Numbered from the stretch's first letter, positions 8,356 through 17,281 are shown. The stretch: DNA of 38,741 nucleotides from an uncultured Akkermansia sp. (GCA_904501975.1 CAJGCZ010000020.1:1-38741), one strand, 5' to 3'. Translations and numbers: made by a program. The notes: generated by a model not told the origin, from the sequence alone.

Positions 8356-8690
8356 AAGGAGGTTGGATTTTTGATTTTAGATTTTTGATTTAATACTTTT
8401 GGGCAGCGGGCGGGGATTCCTATACAATAAATTTTCGCGCGCGTACGTGAGGGATTTTGGATTTTTGAAGTTTGATTTTAGATTTGGGTATCTCTAAAAA
8501 CTCGATAAATAGCAATTTGGCTATATCGTAGGGTGGGACTTCAGACCCACCTTTTTGGTGGTAAGGTTTAATAATAAATGTTGGACTAAAGTCCAACACT
8601 CCGATAGTATTCCCCCACAACTACCAATTTGTGGGGGCCCCGGAGTTTTTAGAGATTCCCGATTTGGAAGTTTCGTTCGCTTCCTCTATA
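8356..8690. other. Non-coding hairpin mosaic between the giant gene and dnaE
   Basis: No gene seen. It holds GGATTTTTGATTTTAG-like AT-rich near-repeats (8362-8395, 8452-8485), then three separate hairpins. GGTGGG/CCCACC (8532-8551) is followed by TTTTT and is terminator-like on +. TGTTGGACTAAAGTCCAACA (8579-8598) is a near-perfect palindrome. CCCCCACAA / TTGTGGGGG (8612-8637) is related to the hairpins at 32186 and 38355. Confidence 0.6.
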
Positions 8691-8861
8691 CCACCACAGG
8701 TGCATTCTTCACCACGGCGTAAGCCGTTCCTTCCTCCTCCGTACCACGCACCGCAGGTGCGTTCTTCACCACAGCGCTAGCTGTTCTTCACCATCTGCCG
8801 CAGGCAGATTCTTCACCATGCCCAACGGGCATTCTTCACCACGGCGCAGGCCGTTCCTTCC
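8691..8861 (+). repeat. Hairpin array A5 (2 + 5 hairpins) upstream of dnaE
   Basis: A short decayed sub-array (to about 8734) ends in CGGC(GTAA)GCCG. A full five-unit array follows from 8746: CGCACC(GCA)GGTGCG, CAGC(GCTA)GCTG, TCTGCC(GCA)GGCAGA, TGCCC(AAC)GGGCA, CGGC(GCAG)GCCG, each separated by TTCTTCACCA. The order matches the array at 620-734. The loops of units 2 and 5 differ while their stems are unchanged. It ends 30 nt before the dnaE -35 box. Confidence 0.9.
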
Positions 8862-8890
8862 TCCCCCGTACTACGCCCCTACAAAATCAG

Positions 8891-8918
8891 TTGATTTTAA
8901 CGCAGAATCATGTATAAT
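8891..8918 (+). promoter_or_regulatory. dnaE promoter
   Basis: TTGATT (8891-8896), 16 nt, TATAAT (8913-8918). The -10 box ends 12 nt before the ATG at 8931, so the leader would be only about 6 nt. It overlaps the alternative upstream ATG at 8910, which argues against that start. Confidence 0.6.
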
Positions 8919-8930
8919 GGGGAGCACACC

Positions 8931-11900
8931 ATGGCCTTTACACACTTACACGTTCACACAGAGTACTCGCTGCTAGACGGCATGATCCACACGAAGGATC
9001 TCATCAAGCGTTGTGCCGAACTGGGCATGAACTCCGTAGCTATTACGGACCACGGTAACGTGTTCGCTGCCATTGAGTTCATGGTGAATGTGAAGAAGCA
9101 CAACAAGGGCATTTTGGAGTGGAATAAGGAGCACCCGGACGAGCCGAAGCCTGTGTTCAAGCCTATTTTGGGCTGCGAAATCTACTTATCGCCCACGCCG
9201 ATTGACGTCAAAAAACAAATACCCGGCCGCCACAAATACACGCATTTGGTGTTGCTGTGTGAGAACAACTTGGGCTGGGAGAACCTGATAAAAATTGTTT
9301 CACGCGGGCATTTGGACGGCTTTTATTACAAGCCGCGTGTGGATATGGCCACGCTGCGCGAGTTTAGCCGAGGGCTTATCTGCCTGACGGGCTGTGTATC
9401 CGGTCCCATGCAGGAGTGGATACTGCAAGACCAGCCGGAGAAGGCGGAGGAGGTGCTGCTGGAGCTCATTGATATTTACGGCAAGGACAACTTGTTTGTG
9501 GAGCTGCAGGACCACGAGCTGGAAAGCGAGCGCCGCTGCACGCCGGAGCTGGTGCGCCTAGCCCGCAAGCACGATGTGGGCTTGGTGGTTACAAACGACG
9601 CGCACTTTCTTAACGAGAGCGACCACGATGCGCACGATATTCTCATTTGCGTAGGCACGGGCAACAAGCGCATGGACGGCAAGCGCATGCGCTACCCCTC
9701 CAGCGTGTACTTTAAGAGCGAGGAGGAAATGCGCCAGCTCTTCCCCGAATACCCGGATGCGTACGAAAACACCAATATTATTGCCGAGCGCTGCAATACC
9801 TCCATCAAACTGGACTCTACCTCCACCGAGCGATACCCGGAGTTCGCGCCGGAGGACGGCTCTACCCGCGAGGAATACCTGCGCAAGATTTGCTATGAGG
9901 GCTTGGCCGAGCGCTACGGCAAGGAGCGTGCAGAGAACGACACGGAGCTGCGCGCACGCTTGGATTATGAGCTGAGCATTATTAACCAGCTGCGCTTCCC
10001 CAGCTACTTCCTGATTACGGCAGACTTCATTAACTGGGCCAAAAACCACGATATTCCGGTGGGGCCGGGCCGTGGCTCCGCCGCCGGTTCGCTGGTGGCG
10101 TATGTGATGAAGATTACCAACATTGACCCCTACGCCTTCGGCCTCATTTTCGAGCGATTCCTGAACCCGGAGCGTGTGAGCCCGCCGGATATTGATATCG
10201 ACTTTTGCCAGAGTCGCCGCCCGGAGGTAATTGACTATGTGCGCCACAAGTACGGTGAGCGCGCTGTTACGCACATTATCACCTACGGCACCATGGGCGC
10301 TAAATCCGTGATTAAGGACGTGGCGCGCGTGCTGGACCTGAGCTATGCCGACAGTGACCGTATTGCCAAGCTGATTGAAAGCGGCCCCGGTGTTACCCTT
10401 GCCAAAAGCTACGATGCCAGCGAGGATTTGCGCAACTTGCTGCAAGACAGCACCTATGCCGAGGTATGGGAATACGCCCTGAAGCTGGAGGGCACCGTGC
10501 GCAACGTGGGCATGCACGCCGCCGGTGTGGTGATTGGCGACCGCCCGCTGGACGAATACGTGGCACTGACCCGCGACGACCTGAGCAACCCGCACGGCGA
10601 AGTTGTGGCCCAGTGCGATATGGGCGCCATTTACAACGCCGGCTTGCTCAAGATGGACTTCCTGGGGCTTAAGACCCTGACGGTGATGAAGGACGCAGAG
10701 CGCTATGTGCGCTGGCGCGAGCCGAACTTCTGCTACGATGCGGTGGATATTAAGGACCCGCAAACCTTTGCCCTGCTGAACCGAGGTGATACGATGGGTG
10801 TGTTCCAGCTGGAATCCGGCGGTATGGTGGACACGTGCCGCCGCTACGGCATTGACAACATTGAAGACATTATTGCTCTTTTGGCCTTGTACCGTCCGGG
10901 TGCCATGCAGTTCATGGACGACATGATTGCCGTAAAGAAGGGCTGGAAACAGGCGGAATACGAGCACCCGCTGCTGGAAACCGTGTCCGGCCTGACCTAC
11001 GGCGTGATGATTTACCAAGAGCAGGTGCAGGCCGCAGCCAAGTTGCTGGCAGGCTACACCCTTGGCGGTGCAGACTTGCTGCGCCGCGCCATGGGCCACA
11101 AAGACATGCAGGAGATGGCGGAGCAGCGCCGCCGCTTTGTGAAGGGCTGCTGGGAGGTAAACCAAATTGAAGAGAAAACGGCCAACGCCATTTTCGATAA
11201 GATTCAGAAGTTCGCCGGTTACGGTTTCAACAAATCGCACTCTGCCTGCTACGGCCATATCTCGTACTGGACGGCTTACCTCAAGGCGCACTATCCGGTG
11301 GAATTCCTTTGCGGCTTAATGTCCAACGAATCCACCAACGAAAAGATTGGCGTGTTTATTCAAGAGGCCATTCGCATGGGCATTGAGGTACTGGGGCCCT
11401 GTGTCAACCACTCGGCGGTTAAGTTCCAGCCGGAGACGATGCCCAACGGCCACCTCGCCGTGCGCTTCGGCTTGGCCTCCGTTAAGAGCATGAGCTCTGA
11501 AACCGTGAGCGTGATTGTAGCCGAGCGTGAGAAGAACGGGCCATATAAGAGCCTGGAGGATTTCTGCTACCGCATACCGCCGCAGAGCGTGCGCCGCAAC
11601 CAAATTGAAGTGCTGGTGCAGTGCGGCGCGTTCGATTGCCTGCACGTATGCCGTGCGCAGTTGTTCGACACGATTGAGCAATGCCTGAACGGTGCCGCCA
11701 GTGTGCACAAGGACAACGCGGCAGGGCAAATGTCGCTCTTCGATATGCAGGAGACTACCTCTGCCCCGGATGAGCGCGTGATTGTGCAAGAGTGGCCTAA
11801 GGATAAACGCTTGGACGAGGAGAAGTTCCTGACCGGCGCGTACTTTACCGGCAACCCGCTGGATAGCATGCGCGGCATTATCGATGCCCCCAAGTATACC

Positions 11901-12443
11901 CCCATTGGTGGCCTACCGGACATGACGGCCGATGAAATTAAGGGTGCTCACGAAATGGCCGGCATGCTGCGCACGGTTGCCATTAAAACCACCAAAAACG
12001 GTGATAAGTTTGCCATTCTTGGGGTGGAGGACTTTACCGGCTTTACCGAAGCCGTGCTGTGGGGAGAAAACTATACCAAGGCGCTGGAGGTAGAAGGCAT
12101 GCTGCAAGCGGGCAGTTTCATACGCTTCAGGGCCGGTATTCGCGAGGACGAACGTACGGGTGGCAAGAAGGTATCGGCACGCGGGTTGGAGCTGCTGGAG
12201 GCTGGCGCCAGAAAGCGCCGTGGCAAGGGGCCAAACTTCTACGAGATTGTGCTCAACACCGCCCGCCACACGGCAGAGGATTTGGAGATTATCAAGAACA
12301 TCCTTCTGGAGCACAGCGGCAAAACCCCGGTGCATATCACCTTCCGTAACTCCTTGGGCAACCGCGCCTCGATTGAGCTGGGCGAGCGCTTCCGCGTGAC
12401 ACCGAGCCCGGCCTTAGATACCAAACTTTCACTCTACAGTTGA
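8931..12443 (+). CDS. dnaE: DNA polymerase III subunit alpha
   Basis: Replicative DNA polymerase, 1170 residues, the usual length for bacterial DnaE (family C). An N-terminal PHP domain starts at once with HLHVHTEYSLLDG, followed by ITDHGN and TNDAHF; the HxH and His/Asp metal-binding pattern looks intact. The palm carries GPGRGSAAGS (about 378-387) and the catalytic acidic motif PDIDIDF (about 419-425). GYGFNKSHS belongs to the fingers/thumb region. QMSLF at about residue 933 fits a beta-clamp-binding motif. An OB-fold region with GFTEAVLWGENY follows. I chose the ATG at 8931, giving MAFTHLHVH, over the in-frame ATG at 8910. It has GGGGAG six bases upstream, and the predicted promoter overlaps the earlier codon. 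The stop is separated from the next start by one base. Confidence 0.97.
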   Translation: MAFTHLHVHTEYSLLDGMIHTKDLIKRCAELGMNSVAITDHGNVFAAIEFMVNVKKHNKGILEWNKEHPDEPKPVFKPILGCEIYLSPTPIDVKKQIPGRHKYTHLVLLCENNLGWENLIKIVSRGHLDGFYYKPRVDMATLREFSRGLICLTGCVSGPMQEWILQDQPEKAEEVLLELIDIYGKDNLFVELQDHELESERRCTPELVRLARKHDVGLVVTNDAHFLNESDHDAHDILICVGTGNKRMDGKRMRYPSSVYFKSEEEMRQLFPEYPDAYENTNIIAERCNTSIKLDSTSTERYPEFAPEDGSTREEYLRKICYEGLAERYGKERAENDTELRARLDYELSIINQLRFPSYFLITADFINWAKNHDIPVGPGRGSAAGSLVAYVMKITNIDPYAFGLIFERFLNPERVSPPDIDIDFCQSRRPEVIDYVRHKYGERAVTHIITYGTMGAKSVIKDVARVLDLSYADSDRIAKLIESGPGVTLAKSYDASEDLRNLLQDSTYAEVWEYALKLEGTVRNVGMHAAGVVIGDRPLDEYVALTRDDLSNPHGEVVAQCDMGAIYNAGLLKMDFLGLKTLTVMKDAERYVRWREPNFCYDAVDIKDPQTFALLNRGDTMGVFQLESGGMVDTCRRYGIDNIEDIIALLALYRPGAMQFMDDMIAVKKGWKQAEYEHPLLETVSGLTYGVMIYQEQVQAAAKLLAGYTLGGADLLRRAMGHKDMQEMAEQRRRFVKGCWEVNQIEEKTANAIFDKIQKFAGYGFNKSHSACYGHISYWTAYLKAHYPVEFLCGLMSNESTNEKIGVFIQEAIRMGIEVLGPCVNHSAVKFQPETMPNGHLAVRFGLASVKSMSSETVSVIVAEREKNGPYKSLEDFCYRIPPQSVRRNQIEVLVQCGAFDCLHVCRAQLFDTIEQCLNGAASVHKDNAAGQMSLFDMQETTSAPDERVIVQEWPKDKRLDEEKFLTGAYFTGNPLDSMRGIIDAPKYTPIGGLPDMTADEIKGAHEMAGMLRTVAIKTTKNGDKFAILGVEDFTGFTEAVLWGENYTKALEVEGMLQAGSFIRFRAGIREDERTGGKKVSARGLELLEAGARKRRGKGPNFYEIVLNTARHTAEDLEIIKNILLEHSGKTPVHITFRNSLGNRASIELGERFRVTPSPALDTKLSLYS

Positions 12444-12444
12444 T

Positions 12445-13692
12445 ATGAAGCTTACGGAAAAACTGCAACAAATACCGCTCGTGGTGCGGAAGGGCGTGGC
12501 CATTGTGGTGTTGGCCTTTGTGGCAGGGCTGCTGTATCCGGCCATGAAGGAGTGGTTTAACCCCACCATTGCCCCCTCTACCCCGCCACGCGTTACGCTG
12601 CCGGCAGCGGGCGAAACCTTGCACACGCACGCGTTCACTGTAGAGCTTTGGCAGCAGTTGCTGCGCCAGGTGCCCGAAGGCAACGTGGTGCTTACCCCCA
12701 ACATGCTCAACCAATGCTTAGTGCAGCTGCAGGATTTGGCGGCCGAAGAGCACGCAGAGAGCTTTACGCGCTTGCAGCTTACCCGCCCCAAGACGGAGAG
12801 CACCACAGCGGTGCACGAGGGCGCCTTCTTCTTTGCCAATGAGAAGGATGTGTTGTCCCATTCTGCCACCCTGCAAGAGAGCATTGTGTACGGGGCGGAT
12901 TTTGTGGGCGATTTGGCCATGGCGCACAAACTGCTGAACACGGCTGTTAAGAATGCCACGGAGGGCATGGTGCCACTGATGTTCAACAGCACCAGCGCCC
13001 CGCGCGGCACGCGCTTGCTGGGCTGCGCCGTTGCCGGCTACACGGCAGATTGGTATTACCCCATCTATGCCCACCGCACCGAGAAAGCCACCTTCCGCAA
13101 TGCAGATGCCACGCAGTCTAAGGTGGAAATGATGCGCGCCGAAGGTCGCTTCCGTATGGTGCAGTCCACCGCCGGCAATTGGAAGGCCGTAGCGATTCCG
13201 ATGCGCAACAATCCGGCTTGCGACGACGGCAAACGCGACTCTTGCGCGCTGATTCTGATTCAACCGATGGAGGAATTACCGCTCAGTGCCCACCCGCTGG
13301 CAGAGCAGCTGACGCAGGCGGATTTTGACGCCATACGCAGTGCCTTAGCCACCGCCCCGGAGCAGGATGCCACCATCAAATTGCCGCGTTTTGCCTACAA
13401 TAACAGCCGTTTGGATGTGTTCCCCCTTCTGCATGCCATGGGCTTGGGTGCCATCACGAAGCGAGACGGCTCCCCCTTCCCCAAAATCAGTGCCACACAG
13501 CCCTTCCCCTTAGATGGCTTGTACCAACAATGCACGCTGGTCTTTAAGGAATCGCCGGAGAATGCCACTGCCCCGGCATCCGTGGGTGGCAGCTCCAACA
13601 CGCTGGAGTTCAACCGCCCCTTCCTGTGGCTCCTCGTTCCCCTCACCACCGCCAACCCGCCCTACGCCATGGGCCTGGTGGAATACCTGTAG
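12445..13692 (+). CDS. Membrane-anchored serpin-family protein
   Basis: 415 residues. An N-terminal hydrophobic segment (about 16-33) suggests an anchor or uncleaved signal. The rest follows the serpin fold order: NVVLTPNMLNQCL (for the family's NxxxSPxSI), LLNTAVKNATEG (for the INxWVxxxTxGKI region), LLGCAVAGYTADW (for LxNAxYFKGxW), VEMMRAEGRF, TIKLPRFAYNNSRLDV (for the LPKF strand), LLHAMGLGAI, a reactive-loop region after FKESPENATAPA, then FNRPFLWLLV (for FxADRPFLFxI). The hinge has two prolines and lacks the usual run of small residues, so it may not be inhibitory; this is inference. The loop has no Arg or Lys between the hinge and FNRPF. It begins one base after the dnaE stop, implying translational coupling. 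Family assignment is by motif order, not a search. Confidence 0.72.
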   Translation: MKLTEKLQQIPLVVRKGVAIVVLAFVAGLLYPAMKEWFNPTIAPSTPPRVTLPAAGETLHTHAFTVELWQQLLRQVPEGNVVLTPNMLNQCLVQLQDLAAEEHAESFTRLQLTRPKTESTTAVHEGAFFFANEKDVLSHSATLQESIVYGADFVGDLAMAHKLLNTAVKNATEGMVPLMFNSTSAPRGTRLLGCAVAGYTADWYYPIYAHRTEKATFRNADATQSKVEMMRAEGRFRMVQSTAGNWKAVAIPMRNNPACDDGKRDSCALILIQPMEELPLSAHPLAEQLTQADFDAIRSALATAPEQDATIKLPRFAYNNSRLDVFPLLHAMGLGAITKRDGSPFPKISATQPFPLDGLYQQCTLVFKESPENATAPASVGGSSNTLEFNRPFLWLLVPLTTANPPYAMGLVEYL

Positions 13693-13693
13693 G

Positions 13694-14041
13694 GAAGTAC
13701 GAGGTACGAATTGGGATTTACGATTTACAAGGTACAATGTACAATTTGTTGGGCTAGGCTCCCTGCGGTCGCAAGGAGCCGCAAAGCTTGAGCAACGGCT
13801 TGTGTTCCGCGCCTAAAGCGCGGGCGGTAACGTTCCCTTTGGCAACGCTTGACTTGCGAGCGTAAGCGAGCGGAATTCAAAAAATCGTCCTTCGGAATTC
13901 GCACCTCGTACTTCCCTTGGTTTCGTTCCGCGCTTTGGCGCGGGCAGTAAGCGCCGCAAAATCATCATTCTCGCGGCACAGCCGCCTAACTCAAAAATCG
14001 TACATTGTACATTGTAAATTGTAAATCCCACCTCGTACTTC
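13694..14041. repeat. Palindromic intergenic element E4
   Basis: Begins two bases after the serpin-like stop. Terminal inverted repeats run about 36-50 bp. The left arm opens GAAGTACGAGGT, then GGGATTTACGATTTAC and GTACAATGTAC. The right arm (to 14041) is the same reading inward on the minus strand, lacking 7 bases. A third GAAGTACGAGGT copy lies inside, inverted, at 13903-13914. Inside are hairpins GGCTCC/GGAGCC (about 13760-13785), CCGCGC(CTAAA)GCGCGG (about 13808-13825) and its inverted relative CCGCGC(TTTG)GCGCGG near 13928-13945. No gene is supported here. Confidence 0.75.
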
Positions 14042-14067
14042 AGTTGTGTCATGGACTCGCCCGCAGC

Positions 14068-14096
14068 TTGACGTCTAACCCGCAGCGTGCTATACT
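14068..14096 (+). promoter_or_regulatory. leuC promoter
   Basis: TTGACG (14068-14073), 17 nt, TATACT (14091-14096). This is the best sigma-70-like promoter in the window. It is 14 nt from the leuC ATG, leaving a leader of about 8 nt and therefore no room for a leader-peptide attenuator. Confidence 0.65.
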
Positions 14097-14110
14097 GGCG
14101 GGCACAAATC

Positions 14111-15523
14111 ATGGGTAAAACATTATACAAAAAAGTATGGGATGCGCACACGGTAGGAACCCTGCCGGACGGGCGCACACAGCTCTTTATAGCAACACAC
14201 TTTGTGCATGAGGTAACGTCTCCTCAGGCCTTTGCCATGCTCCGAGAGCTAAACCTACCCGTGCTTCACCCGGAGCGCACCTTTGCCACGGTAGACCACA
14301 TTATCCCCACGGATAATCAGGCCGAGCCGCTGGCAGACCCACGCGCCCAGACCATGCTGAACGCGCTGCGCGAAAACACTGCTGCAGCCGGTATTCGCTT
14401 GTTTGATTTACCCACAGGCCAGCAAGGCATTGTGCACTCCATCGGGCCGGAGCTGGGCATTACCCAACCGGGCATGACCATTGTGTGCGGCGACTCCCAC
14501 ACGGCCACCCACGGCGCCGTGGGCTCTATTGCCATGGGTATCGGCACCACGCAGGTGCGCGATGTGCTTGCCACGCAAACCCTTGCTATGCTGCCGCTCA
14601 AGGTGCGCAACGTGCGAGTGGAAGGCACCCTGCGCCCCGGCGTTACGGCTAAGGACGTGGCTCTCTACATCATCGGCCAATTGGGCGCAGATGGCGGCTT
14701 GGGCTATGCCTACGAGTTTGGCGGCAGCGCCATCGAAAACATGGATATGGATGGCCGCCTTACCCTTTGCAACCTGGCCATTGAAGGTGCCGCCCGCTGT
14801 GGCTATGTGAACCCCGACGAAACGACTTTTGCCTACCTGAAGGGCCGCCCCTATGCCCCCAAGGGTGAGGCTTGGGATGCCGCCGTGGAGCGTTGGAAGA
14901 GCTTTGCCAGCGATGCCGATGCCGACTATGACGACGTGGTTATCTTTAAGGCGGAAGACATTGAACCTACCGTTACTTGGGGTATTTCTCCGGATATGAG
15001 CATTGGCATCAGCGGTATGATTCCGGCCCCCGAGGAGGCCACGGATAGCGAGACCCGCAAGGCTCGCCAAACGGCTTTGGAATACATGAAGCTGCAGCCG
15101 GGCACTCCCCTCAAGGGTATGCCGGTGAATGTGGTGTTTATTGGCTCTTGCACCAATGGCCGCATTACGGATTTTCGTGCCGTGGCTCCCTTGCTCAAGG
15201 GGCGCCGTGTAGCACCGGGCGTGACGGCGTTAGCCGTGCCGGGCTCTCAAATGACAGCCCTGCAATGTGAGGCTGAGGGCATTGCCGACATCTTCCGCGA
15301 GGCCGGTTTTGAATGGCGCCTTGCCGGTTGCTCTATGTGCTTGGCCATGAACCCCGATAAGCTGAAGGGCGACCAAATTTGCGCCAGCACCAGCAACCGC
15401 AACTTTAAGGGTCGCCAGGGCAGCCCCACAGGCCGCACGCTGCTGATGAGCCCGCTGATGGCCGCCGCCGCTGCGGTAACCGGCACCGTGGCCGACCCCC
15501 GCGAGGTATTCGACATTTGCTGA
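14111..15523 (+). CDS. leuC: 3-isopropylmalate dehydratase large subunit
   Basis: Aconitase-superfamily subunit that, with the small subunit, isomerises 2-isopropylmalate to 3-isopropylmalate in leucine synthesis. 470 residues, the normal length. The [4Fe-4S] ligands are visible as Cys347 (FIGSCTNGR) and Cys407/Cys410 (GCSMCLAMN). VDHIIPTDNQ, VCGDSHTATHGAVG and the C-terminal TSNRNFKGRQG are family signatures. The start is the ATG at 14111 (MGKTLYKKVWDAHTVG), where family homology begins; the frame is open further upstream but crosses the promoter. The leuD start follows after 29 nt. Confidence 0.97.
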   Translation: MGKTLYKKVWDAHTVGTLPDGRTQLFIATHFVHEVTSPQAFAMLRELNLPVLHPERTFATVDHIIPTDNQAEPLADPRAQTMLNALRENTAAAGIRLFDLPTGQQGIVHSIGPELGITQPGMTIVCGDSHTATHGAVGSIAMGIGTTQVRDVLATQTLAMLPLKVRNVRVEGTLRPGVTAKDVALYIIGQLGADGGLGYAYEFGGSAIENMDMDGRLTLCNLAIEGAARCGYVNPDETTFAYLKGRPYAPKGEAWDAAVERWKSFASDADADYDDVVIFKAEDIEPTVTWGISPDMSIGISGMIPAPEEATDSETRKARQTALEYMKLQPGTPLKGMPVNVVFIGSCTNGRITDFRAVAPLLKGRRVAPGVTALAVPGSQMTALQCEAEGIADIFREAGFEWRLAGCSMCLAMNPDKLKGDQICASTSNRNFKGRQGSPTGRTLLMSPLMAAAAAVTGTVADPREVFDIC

Positions 15524-15552
15524 TAACCACTTAACCTTCTTTTTATATTTCT

Positions 15553-16158
15553 ATGCCACTTAACAAAATCATCAGCATCAGCGGCAAGGCGGTACCTGTG
15601 CCCGGTGCCGATATGGACACAGACCGCATTATACCGGCCCGCTTCCTCAAGTGTGTTACCTTCGATGAGCTGGCAGGCACCATGTTCTACGACGAGCGCT
15701 TTAACGAAGACGGCAGCTCCAAGGGCCACCCTATCGATGCGCCCGAGCACGCCGGTGCCACCATTATTCTTGGTGGCGAAAACTTTGGCTGCGGTTCCTC
15801 TCGCGAGCACGCCCCGCAGGCTATTAAGCGCAGCGGGGTACAGGCGGTGGTTGCAGAGTCTTTTGCTGAAATCTTTTTCGGCAACAGCTCCGGCATTGGC
15901 ATGCCCTGTGTGTGTGCCACCCACAGCGCCCTGCAAACCGCCCTCAGCATTACCCAAGATGCGCCGTCCACCGTATGGACGCTGGATTTGGAGAGCATGA
16001 CCCTGAGTTGCCCCATGGCCACCCTGCCCGTTACCATGCCGGCAGAGCCGCGCGAGGCCCTGATGCAGGGCCGCTGGGATGCAGTGGTAGAGCTCATGAA
16101 CGCCCCCGAGGCCGTTGCGGCCTTAGCACAAAAACTTCCTGCACCGTCACTTAAGTAA
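15553..16158 (+). CDS. leuD: 3-isopropylmalate dehydratase small subunit
   Basis: Swivel-domain partner of the large subunit encoded just upstream. 201 residues, usual for the family. Signatures are DMDTDRIIPARFLK near the N-terminus and GGENFGCGSSREHAPQAI (about 75-92), which contributes to the substrate pocket. No Shine-Dalgarno is visible before the ATG; the preceding bases are T-rich. Expression is probably from the leuC promoter. The next gene begins 10 nt after its stop. Confidence 0.96.
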   Translation: MPLNKIISISGKAVPVPGADMDTDRIIPARFLKCVTFDELAGTMFYDERFNEDGSSKGHPIDAPEHAGATIILGGENFGCGSSREHAPQAIKRSGVQAVVAESFAEIFFGNSSGIGMPCVCATHSALQTALSITQDAPSTVWTLDLESMTLSCPMATLPVTMPAEPREALMQGRWDAVVELMNAPEAVAALAQKLPAPSLK

Positions 16159-16168
16159 CGCATCATCT

Positions 16169-17281
16169 ATGCTGGCACGTCTTGCACCGTTGGTCACCCG
16201 AGGCATCATCGACAACACCGAGCAAGGGCTCATTAGCCTGCGCCTGTGGTTTGTGGATGAGAAAGAGCCTGTGCACATTCGCATGAAGGGTGATTGCCTG
16301 CACGACATTGCCGGCTGCCGCGTGGAGTTCTCCAATCCCTTCAGCGCGGCCAAGGTGCATGCCTTGCCGGATTTGGTGCAGGCCATGCGCCACTCCACGC
16401 TCGACTATGTGGCGGGGGATATCACCTTCTCTCGACGCTTGCAGGAGAACAATAACCGTGCCGCCGTCAATAATTACCTCTACATCGAGTTCTTTGCCGA
16501 TACGCGCAGCCGCGTGCTCATTGAGCTGACGGAAATTCCCTACGATATTTCGCTGCCGCAATGGTACCAAAGCCCGGCAGATGACATGGTGCAACGCCAG
16601 CTGAATATGGAGGCACTGCGTGCCCACGTGCGCGCCAATGTGAACTCCTACCGCGGCCCGGCCGTCAGCACACTGACCAAGGATATGCCCTCATGCCATT
16701 GGGATTTTATCCTCAACCGCGCCGAGGCGTGCATGGCTATTTACCCCACGATTCATGAGAAGTACGGGCCCGAACCCGGCGGCTATATTTCTGCCGCTTA
16801 TGTGATGGACCGCACGGCCTTTTTGGATAAATTGGCGGATGAAGACGAGGCCGACATGCCGCCCTCGGAGGATGTGATTGAGCACGACTGGGAGGTGGCA
16901 GACTTTTTGGAGCCGGAGCAAGCGGAGTCTCTTGCCCGCGCGATGCGCCACTCCATGTTCCGCGAGGCTTCTAAAATGACGGCCTTGGTGCAAAAGCTGA
17001 TTATCGAGGGGCAGGAGAAAACTCGGATGTCTCGCGAGGCGGAGGAATACATCAACACCTATGCCGGCATCATCTCGCACATGTTATCCACCCTGCTGCT
17101 GTTAGAAAGCAAGGAGCAGGATGCTCTCTCTGCCGCCCGCTTGCAAATGCTCATCAAGCGCTTACGCGCGCTCAATATTTGCGGCCAAACGCTCAGCTCC
17201 CCCGGCAGAGAGCTTCTGGGCAGCGCGGCGGACTCGCTGCGCAACGGGTTGGAGTCGCTCCTCTCCTCCCATTTCCGTTAA
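16169..17281 (+). CDS. Conserved-looking protein of unknown function in the leu operon
   Basis: 370 residues, not recognised. There is no signal peptide and no membrane segment, so it is probably cytoplasmic. The N-terminal ~130 residues look like a mixed beta domain (ISLRLWFVDEKEPVHIRMKGD, DYVAGDITFSRRL, NNYLYIEFFADTRSRVLIEL). The middle is acidic (DEDEADMPPSEDVIEHDWE, about 224-245). The C-terminal ~110 residues are strongly helical (MTALVQKLIIEGQEKTRM, HMLSTLLLLESKEQDALS). It begins 10 nt after leuD and ends 27 nt before the regulator gene, so the four genes are likely cotranscribed. A link to leucine metabolism is not shown. Confidence 0.8.
   Translation: MLARLAPLVTRGIIDNTEQGLISLRLWFVDEKEPVHIRMKGDCLHDIAGCRVEFSNPFSAAKVHALPDLVQAMRHSTLDYVAGDITFSRRLQENNNRAAVNNYLYIEFFADTRSRVLIELTEIPYDISLPQWYQSPADDMVQRQLNMEALRAHVRANVNSYRGPAVSTLTKDMPSCHWDFILNRAEACMAIYPTIHEKYGPEPGGYISAAYVMDRTAFLDKLADEDEADMPPSEDVIEHDWEVADFLEPEQAESLARAMRHSMFREASKMTALVQKLIIEGQEKTRMSREAEEYINTYAGIISHMLSTLLLLESKEQDALSAARLQMLIKRLRALNICGQTLSSPGRELLGSAADSLRNGLESLLSSHFR

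Noticed and set aside
8571..8600. Possible tRNA-like or terminator hairpin TGTTGGACTAAAGTCCAACA
   Set aside because: A simple palindrome with no cloverleaf, no CCA end and no upstream + gene; kept only as part of the hairpin mosaic.
8910..8930. Upstream ATG of dnaE at 8910
   Set aside because: It overlaps the TATAAT box. The ATG at 8931 has GGGGAG at good spacing and begins exactly where the PHP domain homology begins.
9558..11291. 577-codon open frame on - opposite dnaE
   Set aside because: Complement of highly conserved dnaE codons; the Ala/Val/His-rich translation has no domain. A typical shadow in GC-rich DNA.
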